A stretch of DNA of 25,802 nucleotides from Ruminococcaceae bacterium UBA1417 (lineage in GTDB: Bacteria; Bacillota; Clostridia; Oscillospirales; Acutalibacteraceae): positions 22,318 through 48,119 of the forward strand of contig DBPP01000039.1 in assembly GCA_002305575.1 (NCBI GenBank). Reading direction: 5' to 3'. Position numbers and translations under genes: made by a program. The first letter of the stretch is position 1. Every line of letters starts with the position of its first letter. Under the pieces are notes generated by a model. It did not search any database. It saw only the letters and a program-made list of their open reading frames with translations, and had not been told where the DNA came from. Of this stretch, positions 1-5,724 are shown piece after piece.

Positions 1-2
1 CC

Positions 3-77
3 TGCGGATATATCGGTACACAGTTCTGGAATCAGGGCCGCACGGCGGAGATCAAGGAACGCGTTTTGCACCTGTAA
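3..77 (+). CDS. nrdD: Anaerobic ribonucleoside-triphosphate reductase, C-terminal end (partial)
   Basis: Only the last 24 codons are inside the window; the gene enters from the left edge in frame 3 and stops at TAA 75-77. The peptide begins CGYIGTQFWNQGR and ends in ERVLHL, which matches the conserved end of class III ribonucleotide reductase. In this family the glycine of the (RV)CGY motif carries the glycyl radical, so residue 2 of the visible fragment is the expected radical site. The enzyme reduces ribonucleotides to deoxyribonucleotides without oxygen. The activase gene nrdG follows 16 bases later, the usual operon order. Identification is firm although the fragment is short, because the glycyl radical motif and the activase neighbour agree. 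Confidence 0.9.
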   Translation, partial: CGYIGTQFWNQGRTAEIKERVLHL

Positions 78-93
78 TGGTTCGGAGGGGTTC

Positions 94-624
94 ATGTACT
101 ACGGGGAAATCAAAAAAACCGATATTGCAAATGGCATCGGTGTGCGCGTTTCGCTGTTTGTTTCCGGTTGTACGCGGCACTGCAAGAATTGCTTCAATGC
201 GGAGACGTGGAGCTTCACCTATGGTCGGCCCTTTACAGCTGAAACCGAGCAAATATTGCTGGACGCGCTGGCGCACGGCTTCATCAACGGCCTGACGCTG
301 CTCGGCGGTGAGCCGATGGAAATTGAGAACCAGCGCGCGCTCGTGCCGTTTCTGCGCCGCGTGCGTGCGGCGTATCCCGAAAAGGATATCTGGTGTTATA
401 CCGGCTCCACGCTGGAAACCGATATTCTCGCCGAAGGCGGGCGAAACCGGTGCGAAGTTACCGACGAATTCCTTTCGATGCTCGATGTGCTCGTGGACGG
501 CGCGTTTATCGAGGAACTGAAGGACATTACGTTGCGCTTCCGCGGCTCATCGAACCAGAGGCTGATTGACCTGCCTGCAACGCTGCGTAGCGGCGCGGTC
601 GTTCCGTGGACGGAACAGCCGTGA
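94..624 (+). CDS. nrdG: Anaerobic ribonucleoside-triphosphate reductase activating protein (radical SAM)
   Basis: A 176-residue radical SAM activase that installs the glycyl radical on NrdD using S-adenosylmethionine and a [4Fe-4S] cluster. The cluster motif CxxxCxxC is seen at C26, C30 and C33 (GCTRHCKNC), and the SAM-binding GGEP motif follows near residue 70. Length is slightly above the usual 155-170 for NrdG. The start ATG at 94 has a GGAGGGG ribosome binding site at 84-90, only 3 bases away, which is tight but no better start is available. It lies directly behind the nrdD tail, and luxS starts 23 bases downstream without a terminator, so the three genes are probably co-transcribed. Confidence 0.96.
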   Translation: MYYGEIKKTDIANGIGVRVSLFVSGCTRHCKNCFNAETWSFTYGRPFTAETEQILLDALAHGFINGLTLLGGEPMEIENQRALVPFLRRVRAAYPEKDIWCYTGSTLETDILAEGGRNRCEVTDEFLSMLDVLVDGAFIEELKDITLRFRGSSNQRLIDLPATLRSGAVVPWTEQP

Positions 625-647
625 AAACAAGAGAAGGAGAAAAGGCC

Positions 648-1109
648 ATGAAAAAAATAGCGAGCTTTACGGTCAACCACGACAAGCTGCAAAAGGGCAT
701 GTATGTGTCCCGCATTGACGGCGACGTCGTGACCTATGACATCCGGATGAAAATCCCAAACGCCGGCGATTATCTTTCGAACGGCGCGCTCCACACGTTT
801 GAGCATCTGTTTGCGACGTATGCGCGCAACAGCGCGCTTTCGGACGCGGTCATCTATGTTGGCCCGATGGGCTGCCGCACCGGCTTTTACTTTTTGCTGC
901 GCGACAGCGTGCGGCGTGAAGACGCCATCCGACTTGTACAGGAATCCTTCGCATTTATTGCTTCCTTTGAGGGCGAGATTCCCGGCAGTCGCCGCGAGGA
1001 GTGCGGCAATTACCGCGAGCATGACTTGTCCGGCGCCAAAGCCGTAGCCGCGGATATGTGCCGTGTGTTGGAGCATTGGACACCGGAAAAGATGAAATAT
1101 GAGGCGTGA
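648..1109 (+). CDS. luxS: S-ribosylhomocysteine lyase (autoinducer-2 synthase)
   Basis: LuxS cleaves S-ribosylhomocysteine to homocysteine and 4,5-dihydroxy-2,3-pentanedione, recycling the product of SAM-dependent methylation and giving the precursor of autoinducer-2. The 153-residue product has the metal-binding HTFEH motif (H49, H53), the catalytic cysteine in GPMGCRTGFY (C76) and the third metal ligand in EECGNY (C119), all as in the family. The ORF is open further upstream (to 606), but ATG 648 is preferred: GAGAAGGAGAAAAGG lies at 631-645 and the protein then begins MKKIASFTVNHDK, like other LuxS proteins. It sits 23 bases after nrdG, an unusual pairing, and is followed at once by a strong terminator. 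Confidence 0.97.
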   Translation: MKKIASFTVNHDKLQKGMYVSRIDGDVVTYDIRMKIPNAGDYLSNGALHTFEHLFATYARNSALSDAVIYVGPMGCRTGFYFLLRDSVRREDAIRLVQESFAFIASFEGEIPGSRREECGNYREHDLSGAKAVAADMCRVLEHWTPEKMKYEA

Positions 1110-1116
1110 ATGATGC

Positions 1117-1149
1117 AAAACAGCAGGTTGAAAAACCTGCTGTTTTTTT
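1117..1149 (+). terminator. Rho-independent terminator after luxS
   Basis: A 13-base inverted repeat AAAACAGCAGGTT / AACCTGCTGTTTT with a short loop runs straight into a run of seven T on the + strand. It closes the nrdD-nrdG-luxS transcript just before the copper operon promoter. Confidence 0.93.
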
Positions 1150-1161
1150 GTCCAAAAGGCC

Positions 1162-1190
1162 TTGACAAATACCCGCCTGGGGTATATACT
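1162..1190 (+). promoter_or_regulatory. Sigma-A promoter of the csoR copper operon
   Basis: TTGACA at 1162-1167 and TATACT at 1185-1190 are separated by exactly 17 bases, close to the vegetative consensus. Transcription should start near 1197. The spacer itself is a CsoR-type palindrome, so repressor and RNA polymerase would compete. Confidence 0.88.
1169..1185. promoter_or_regulatory. CsoR-type operator 1 (in the promoter spacer)
   Basis: A perfect inverted repeat ATACCC-N5-GGGGTAT lies between the -35 and -10 elements. GC-rich, pseudo-palindromic TACCC/GGGTA sites are known operators of CsoR copper repressors, and the csoR gene follows directly. Binding here would block polymerase until Cu(I) releases the repressor. 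Confidence 0.85.
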
Positions 1191-1194
1191 GATA

Positions 1195-1211
1195 ATACCC
1201 CCAAGGGGTAT
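1195..1211. promoter_or_regulatory. CsoR-type operator 2 (at the transcription start)
   Basis: A second palindrome, ATACCCC-CAA-GGGGTAT, overlaps the predicted transcription start. Its centre is 26 bases from that of operator 1. It is the more symmetrical of the two. Paired sites would fit binding of two CsoR tetramers. Confidence 0.85.
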
Positions 1212-1233
1212 AAACGGAAAGGAAGGCGAACGT

Positions 1234-1530
1234 ATGGAACATGCCTGCTGTCATAAAACGAAAGAGCGCTCCGAAGAGGAGTACAAGAGCCTGATCAATC
1301 GGTTGAATCGTATTGAAGGGCAGATCCGCGGTATTCGCGGCATGGTGGAGAAGAGCGCGTACTGTCCCGATATTCTCGTGCAGGTGGCCGCGGCGAACGC
1401 CGCCCTCAACGCTTTCACAAAGGAACTGCTTGCGAATCACATCAAAACCTGCGTGGCGAACGACATCCGTGCGGGGCATGACGAGACCATTGATGAATTG
1501 GTCTGCACGCTGCAAAAGCTGATGAAGTAA
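1234..1530 (+). CDS. csoR: Copper-sensing transcriptional repressor CsoR
   Basis: A 98-residue all-helical repressor of the CsoR/RcnR family (DUF156). The Cu(I) ligand triad Cys-His-Cys is present at C44 (AYCPDIL), H69 and C73 (NHIKTC), the pattern of true copper sensors. A Cys-Cys-His cluster at residues 5-7 may add metal affinity. The first helix carries the family's RLNRIEGQIRGI signature. The frame is open back to 1162, but ATG 1234 has a GGAAAGGAAGG site at 1217-1225 and gives a normal-length protein. It is first in the operon, autoregulated through the two palindromes upstream. It represses the copper exporter gene until Cu(I) binding weakens DNA affinity. Confidence 0.95.
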   Translation: MEHACCHKTKERSEEEYKSLINRLNRIEGQIRGIRGMVEKSAYCPDILVQVAAANAALNAFTKELLANHIKTCVANDIRAGHDETIDELVCTLQKLMK

Positions 1531-1562
1531 ATGATGTGTCACAATGCCAGAAGGTGTTTGCT

Positions 1563-2015
1563 ATGCAATATGATTTTCATATCAGGGTGACGGGGATTCT
1601 TATCGAAAATGGAAAAATACTTCTTGTGCAACAGCATCTGAGCGAGAACAGAAGGTGGTCTTTACCGGGCGGACGGTTGGAACAAGGGGAGACGCTGGAA
1701 CAGGGTGTTGTCCGCGAACTTAAAGAAGAGACAGGTCTAAATGTGTCTGTTGCTCGACTTGTATATGTATGTGATATGAAGCATACGGGGCATACGGCGA
1801 TTCATGTCACTTTCTTGTTGAACAAAGAAAGTGGTGAACTAGTGCTCCCGAGTAACGAGAAAGATGAAAATCCAATTTACGACGTAAAATTTGTTTCCAT
1901 TGATGAATTGCCCCATTACGGTTTTTCTGCGCGCTTTACAGAGTTGGCCGAGAAACATTTTCCCAATAAGGGCAATTATGTAGGAGACAAAGAAAATATA
2001 GGTTTAGGGCTTTAA
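1563..2015 (+). CDS. Nudix hydrolase
   Basis: A 150-residue Nudix-fold pyrophosphohydrolase. The Nudix box G-x5-E-x7-REL-x-EE-x-GL is complete, running from GGRLEQGE to RELKEETGL near residues 37-60, so it should bind Mg2+ and hydrolyse a nucleoside diphosphate linked to some moiety. The substrate cannot be told. ATG 1563 is chosen over GTG 1536 because AGAAGGTG lies six bases upstream. The gene is visibly richer in A+T than csoR and copA around it, and its codon use differs (many AAA, GAA, GTA and TAT codons). No copper link is known for this type. It lies inside the csoR-copA operon with no terminator on either side, so it probably came by transfer and is transcribed under copper control. 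Confidence 0.9.
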   Translation: MQYDFHIRVTGILIENGKILLVQQHLSENRRWSLPGGRLEQGETLEQGVVRELKEETGLNVSVARLVYVCDMKHTGHTAIHVTFLLNKESGELVLPSNEKDENPIYDVKFVSIDELPHYGFSARFTELAEKHFPNKGNYVGDKENIGLGL

Positions 2016-2042
2016 AAATGGGAAAGGAGAAGCGATACAGTT

Positions 2043-4565
2043 ATGGAACAATATAATGTTACCGGGATGAGCTGCGCGGCATGCAGCGCCCGGGTTGAAA
2101 AGGCCGTTTCCAAAGTGCCGGGCGTTACAGCCTGCTCGGTGAGCCTGCTCACAAATTCCATGGGTGTCGAGGGCTCGGCATCGGCGGAAGCGATTGTCAA
2201 GGCTGTGGAAGACGCCGGCTACGGCGCGTCCAAAAAAGGCGCGGAAACAGCGGCGCCCGCCGCATCGGCTGCTGGCGCGGCGGAAGAAGCGCTTATGGAC
2301 CGTGAAACGCCGCTATTAAAACGGCGGCTGTTCGCGTCGATCGGTTTTCTGATCGTCCTGATGTATGTCTCGATGGGGCATATGATGTGGGGGTGGCCGC
2401 TACCTGCCGCGCTCGCTGAGAACCACATCGCGGTAGGGCTGGTGCAGCTCCTGCTGACGGCTATTGTGATGGTGATCAACCAGAAGTTTTTTATCAGCGG
2501 CTTTAAGGGCCTCCTGCACGGCGCGCCCAATATGGACACGCTTGTGGCGCTCGGTTCCGGTGCGTCTTTTGTGTACAGTACCTATGCGCTGTTTGCGATG
2601 ACGGCCGCGCAGCTGCACGGCGATGCCGCGGGCGTCATGGCCTATATGCACGAGTTTTACTTTGAATCTGCCGCCATGATTTTGACGCTGATTACGGTCG
2701 GCAAAATGCTTGAGGCGCGCTCGAAGGGCCGCACGACCGATGCGCTCAAGGGCCTGATGCGGCTCGCGCCGAAGACGGCTGTGCTGCTGCGCGGCGGCGA
2801 GGAGGTTACGGTGCCGATCGCCGAGGTTCGAAAGGGCGATGTGTTTGTCGTTCGACCCGGAGAGAGCATTCCGGTGGACGGCATGGTGCTGGAGGGCTCG
2901 AGCGCGGTCAATGAATCGGCGCTGACGGGAGAGAGCATCCCGGTGGACAAAGCTGTTGGCGATGCTGTCTCAGCAGCCACGATGAACCAGTCCGGGTTCC
3001 TCCGGTGCGAGGCGACGCGCGTCGGTGAGGATACGACACTTTCGCAGATCATCCGCATGGTCAGCGATGCGGCAGCGACGAAGGCGCCGATTGCAAAGGT
3101 CGCCGACAAAGTCTCCGGCGTATTTGTTCCGGTTGTCATCGCGATCGCTGTCGTCACGACGGTTGTATGGATGCTTGTCGGACAGACATTTGGCTACGCG
3201 TTGGCGCGCGGAATTTCCGTGCTCGTCATCAGCTGCCCGTGCGCGCTTGGCCTTGCGACGCCGGTCGCGATCATGGTCGGCAGCGGCGTTGGCGCAAAGA
3301 ACGGGATTCTCTTTAAGACGGCCGTTTCACTCGAGGAGACGGGTAAGGTACAGATTGTGGCGCTCGACAAGACCGGCACCATCACAAGCGGCGAGCCGCG
3401 TGTGACAGATATTTTGCCTGCCGAGGGCGTGACGGAGACGGCGCTTCTGACCATGGCGGCTGCTCTCGAAAAGAAGAGCGAGCACCCGCTGGCGCGTGCG
3501 ATTTTGCAGCGCGCCGAGGCGGATGGTCTTGCGGCGGACGAAGTGCAGGATTTTGAGGCCAAGCCCGGCAACGGCCTTGTGGCGACGCTTGCCGGCGAGG
3601 CACTTGCCGGTGGTAACCTGCAATTTATTGCCGCACAGGCCGCAGTGCCGGCATCGATGCGTGCTGCGGCGGAGCAGCTGGCGGAGGCCGGCAAAACGCC
3701 GCTGTTCTTCAGCCGGGCTGGCCGCCTGACCGGGATCATCGCAGTCGCGGACGTCATAAAACCGGACAGCCCGGCAGCGGTACGCGAACTGCAAAACATG
3801 GGGATCCGCGTCGTGATGCTGACGGGCGACAACGCCCGCACGGCCAAGGCCATTGGCCGCGAGGCCGGCGTTGACGAAGTGATTGCCGGCGTGCTGCCGG
3901 AGGGCAAGGAAAGCGTGATCCGGGAGCTGAAAACGCAGGGGAAGGTCATGATGGTCGGCGACGGCATCAACGACGCCCCGGCGCTCATGCGGGCGGACAT
4001 CGGCGCGGCAATCGGCGCCGGTACCGATATTGCGATCGACGCGGCGGACGTTGTGCTGATGAAAAGCCGGCTTTCCGATGTGCCCGCCGCTATCCGGCTG
4101 AGCCGCGCAACGCTGCGGAACATCCACGAAAATCTGTTCTGGGCGTTCATCTACAATGTCAATGGTATTCCGCTGGCCGCCGGCATCTGGATTCCGATTT
4201 TCGGTTGGCAGCTGAACCCGATGTTCGGCGCGGCCGCGATGAGTCTTTCGAGTTTCTGCGTCGTTACAAACGCGCTTCGCCTGAATTTTTTCAATATCCG
4301 CAGCACGAAGCGCGATCATAAAATCAGGGCCGTTGAGGTCCATGTAAAGGAGACAAACACCATGGAAAAAACAATGAAAATTGAAGGTATGATGTGCGCG
4401 CACTGTGAGGCGCGCGTGAAGAAGTGCCTGGAGGCGCTGCCCCAGGTGGACGCAGCTGTCGTCAGCCACGAAAAGGGCACGGCTGTTCTCACACTGAACG
4501 CCGCGGTTGCCGACGAGGTTTTGAAAAAGGCCGTCGAGGACGAGGGCTATACGGTCGTTGGCTGA
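2043..4565 (+). CDS. copA: Copper-exporting P1B-type ATPase with N- and C-terminal HMA domains (CopA-CopZ fusion)
   Basis: An 840-residue Cu(I)-transporting ATPase of the cytoplasmic membrane. An N-terminal HMA domain has GMSCAAC (C11, C14). Membrane helices follow from about residue 95. TGES (295-298) is the actuator motif, SCPCALG (C398, C400) the intramembrane Cu site, DKTGT the phosphorylation site (D442), a SEHPLA nucleotide-binding motif follows, and GDGINDAP is at 639-646. After the last helices and a charged linker the reading frame continues into a second HMA domain with GMMCAHC (C785, C788), which resembles a free CopZ chaperone. An AAAGGAG site and in-frame ATG precede this domain, so it may also be made separately. 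The ribosome binding site AAAGGAG at 2023-2029 is 13 bases from the start, rather long. Regulated by CsoR. Confidence 0.96.
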   Translation: MEQYNVTGMSCAACSARVEKAVSKVPGVTACSVSLLTNSMGVEGSASAEAIVKAVEDAGYGASKKGAETAAPAASAAGAAEEALMDRETPLLKRRLFASIGFLIVLMYVSMGHMMWGWPLPAALAENHIAVGLVQLLLTAIVMVINQKFFISGFKGLLHGAPNMDTLVALGSGASFVYSTYALFAMTAAQLHGDAAGVMAYMHEFYFESAAMILTLITVGKMLEARSKGRTTDALKGLMRLAPKTAVLLRGGEEVTVPIAEVRKGDVFVVRPGESIPVDGMVLEGSSAVNESALTGESIPVDKAVGDAVSAATMNQSGFLRCEATRVGEDTTLSQIIRMVSDAAATKAPIAKVADKVSGVFVPVVIAIAVVTTVVWMLVGQTFGYALARGISVLVISCPCALGLATPVAIMVGSGVGAKNGILFKTAVSLEETGKVQIVALDKTGTITSGEPRVTDILPAEGVTETALLTMAAALEKKSEHPLARAILQRAEADGLAADEVQDFEAKPGNGLVATLAGEALAGGNLQFIAAQAAVPASMRAAAEQLAEAGKTPLFFSRAGRLTGIIAVADVIKPDSPAAVRELQNMGIRVVMLTGDNARTAKAIGREAGVDEVIAGVLPEGKESVIRELKTQGKVMMVGDGINDAPALMRADIGAAIGAGTDIAIDAADVVLMKSRLSDVPAAIRLSRATLRNIHENLFWAFIYNVNGIPLAAGIWIPIFGWQLNPMFGAAAMSLSSFCVVTNALRLNFFNIRSTKRDHKIRAVEVHVKETNTMEKTMKIEGMMCAHCEARVKKCLEALPQVDAAVVSHEKGTAVLTLNAAVADEVLKKAVEDEGYTVVG
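4346..4565 (+). other. copZ: Possible internal translation start giving a free CopZ-like chaperone
   Basis: Within copA, AAAGGAG at 4346-4352 stands 9 bases before an in-frame ATG at 4362. Starting there gives a 67-residue protein beginning MEKTMKIEGMMCAHC, the size and layout of a stand-alone CopZ copper chaperone with its CxxC motif. What is seen is a textbook ribosome binding site plus start codon in the right frame; that both products are made is inference. It may alternatively be a relic of a separate copZ gene that fused to copA when the stop codon was lost. Confidence 0.5.
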
Positions 4566-4576
4566 GTGAAAACCGG

Positions 4577-4604
4577 TTGACACCGGCCGGTTTCGTGGTA
4601 AAAT
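4577..4604 (+). promoter_or_regulatory. Possible promoter downstream of copA
   Basis: TTGACA (4577-4582) and TAAAAT (4599-4604) are 16 bases apart. The -35 is perfect, and the site overlaps a small AAACCGG/CCGGTTT inverted repeat at 4570-4592. A transcript from here would run straight into the hairpin at 4620-4650, so it may be weak or attenuated. Confidence 0.4.
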
Positions 4605-4619
4605 AATACAAACGGCGGT

Positions 4620-4660
4620 TTTCCCCAACGCGGACTGCGCGTTGGGGAAATTGTCTTGTT
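4620..4660 (+). terminator. Probable terminator of the copper operon
   Basis: A 13-base stem (TTTCCCCAACGCG, loop GACTG, CGCGTTGGGGAAA) is followed by TTGTCTTGTT, an imperfect U-rich tail. It is the only strong hairpin between copA and the next gene. Confidence 0.65.
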
Positions 4661-4693
4661 CAGACGTTTTACAAACTGTTCATATGGCATTCC

Positions 4694-4752
4694 TTTTTCG
4701 GTAAGAATACCTGCTTATAATAACAGTATCTGAATTCTTACAAAAATCTTAC
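4694..4752 (+). promoter_or_regulatory. Candidate promoter with repeated GTAAGA half-sites
   Basis: A TATAAT at 4716-4721 (weak -35 TTTTTC, 16 bases away) lies between GTAAGAAT (4701-4708) and its exact inverse ATTCTTAC (4734-4741). A further TCTTAC at 4747-4752 repeats the one at 4736-4741 with an 11-base period, one helical turn. The arrangement looks like a regulator's binding sites; the regulator is unknown. Confidence 0.4.
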
Positions 4753-4784
4753 GATATTGAAAAATAGGATGGGAGTTATGCATT

Positions 4785-5522
4785 ATGGCAAGAGAGCGCT
4801 ATCTGCTGGACGAAACAGAGGACACCATACACCAGAATCAAATCACGCCGACAACGGGTAAGGAAAAGCGGCAGAACTGGTGGTTTTATCATAAGACGCA
4901 TGTTTTGGTCGGTGCGTTCGCTCTCGTTTTTCTGGCAACCATCGTTTGGTCGTTCGTTTCCAAGGAAAATCCGGATTATACCGTGGCCATCATGACGGAA
5001 TACGTTCTGCCGACGGAGCTTCTCGAGGATTTGGAGGATCACATTGAGCTGTATGCGGAAGACCGCAATGGCGACGGCAAGGTGATTGTATCGCTGCAAT
5101 CCTACCAGTTTACGACGGATGGAACTTCGGATTACGATGCGGCGCTGCTGCAATCTTCCTTTGTAAAATTTGCGGCCGATGCCAGCAACGCAGACAGTAT
5201 GCTTTTCTTCTATGACGATGCGAGCTACGCGTATCTCGACAACAACGATATGGACGGCTTTTTCGGCCCGGTGGATGATTCCGGCGAAGAATATTGCCTC
5301 TTTTCGGATCTGAAGGGGTTCGATGATTTTGAACTCAACCATTATGCCGAGAACGGTGATCTGGGTACGGTAATGAACGTGCTCGGCAATCTGAAAGTTG
5401 CGGTTCGTTCGCAGGACGGTACGGCCTTTTCTAAGGAAGAAAAAATCGAATACCGGCAGGACTGTATCGAACTGTTCGAACGATTGAAAAGCGGAGAAAA
5501 GCCTGAAACAGCGGCGGAATAA
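4785..5522 (+). CDS. Membrane-anchored protein of unknown function
   Basis: A 245-residue protein that I do not recognise as a named family. A hydrophilic, probably cytoplasmic N-terminus of about 38 residues is rich in charged and amide residues. A single membrane helix follows (about 40-58, VLVGAFALVFLATIVWSFV), then an acidic domain of some 185 residues that should lie outside the cell. Near residue 95 an EDRNGDGKV stretch resembles a calcium-loop motif, seen also in other clostridial surface proteins; calcium binding is only a guess. There is no lipobox or cleavable signal. ATG 4785 has GGGAG at 4771-4775, nine bases away. The gene stands alone between two terminators with its own promoter region, which carries repeated motifs suggesting specific control. 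Confidence 0.85.
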   Translation: MARERYLLDETEDTIHQNQITPTTGKEKRQNWWFYHKTHVLVGAFALVFLATIVWSFVSKENPDYTVAIMTEYVLPTELLEDLEDHIELYAEDRNGDGKVIVSLQSYQFTTDGTSDYDAALLQSSFVKFAADASNADSMLFFYDDASYAYLDNNDMDGFFGPVDDSGEEYCLFSDLKGFDDFELNHYAENGDLGTVMNVLGNLKVAVRSQDGTAFSKEEKIEYRQDCIELFERLKSGEKPETAAE

Positions 5523-5531
5523 GGCGTTAGA

Positions 5532-5573
5532 CGGGCGGTGCGCAGCGGATATGCGCACCGCCCGCTTTTTTCT
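5532..5573 (+). terminator. Rho-independent terminator before cimA
   Basis: A perfect 13-base GC-rich stem CGGGCGGTGCGCA / TGCGCACCGCCCG with a 7-base loop is followed by CTTTTTTCTTT. It ends the transcript of the unknown membrane protein. Confidence 0.95.
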
Positions 5574-5602
5574 TTGACACCGCCGCGTATTGGCGATATA
5601 AT
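5574..5602 (+). promoter_or_regulatory. Consensus sigma-A promoter of the cimA-mur operon
   Basis: TTGACA at 5574-5579 and TATAAT at 5597-5602 with a 17-base spacer: a perfect match to the vegetative consensus, directly after the terminator. Transcription should begin near 5609, leaving a leader of about 115 bases before cimA. Confidence 0.93.
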
Positions 5603-5724
5603 AGGACCATATTATGAGTGGGGCGGGCGTGCGGCAGCGTCGGTCCCGGTGCTGCCATGTGCGGGCAGACGGATTTTGAGGGAAAGGAAGATCTCTGCAG
5701 TGCAGAGGTGCGGTGACGAATGGT

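Noticed and set aside
3327..4628. A 433-codon open frame on the - strand opposite copA
   Set aside because: Antisense shadow of a clear P-type ATPase, with no ribosome binding site and no domain.
5603..5724. The cimA leader considered as a T-box or other riboswitch
   Set aside because: No T-box sequence (TGGnACCGCG-like), no specifier hairpin and no terminator or antiterminator pair could be found in the 115 bases.
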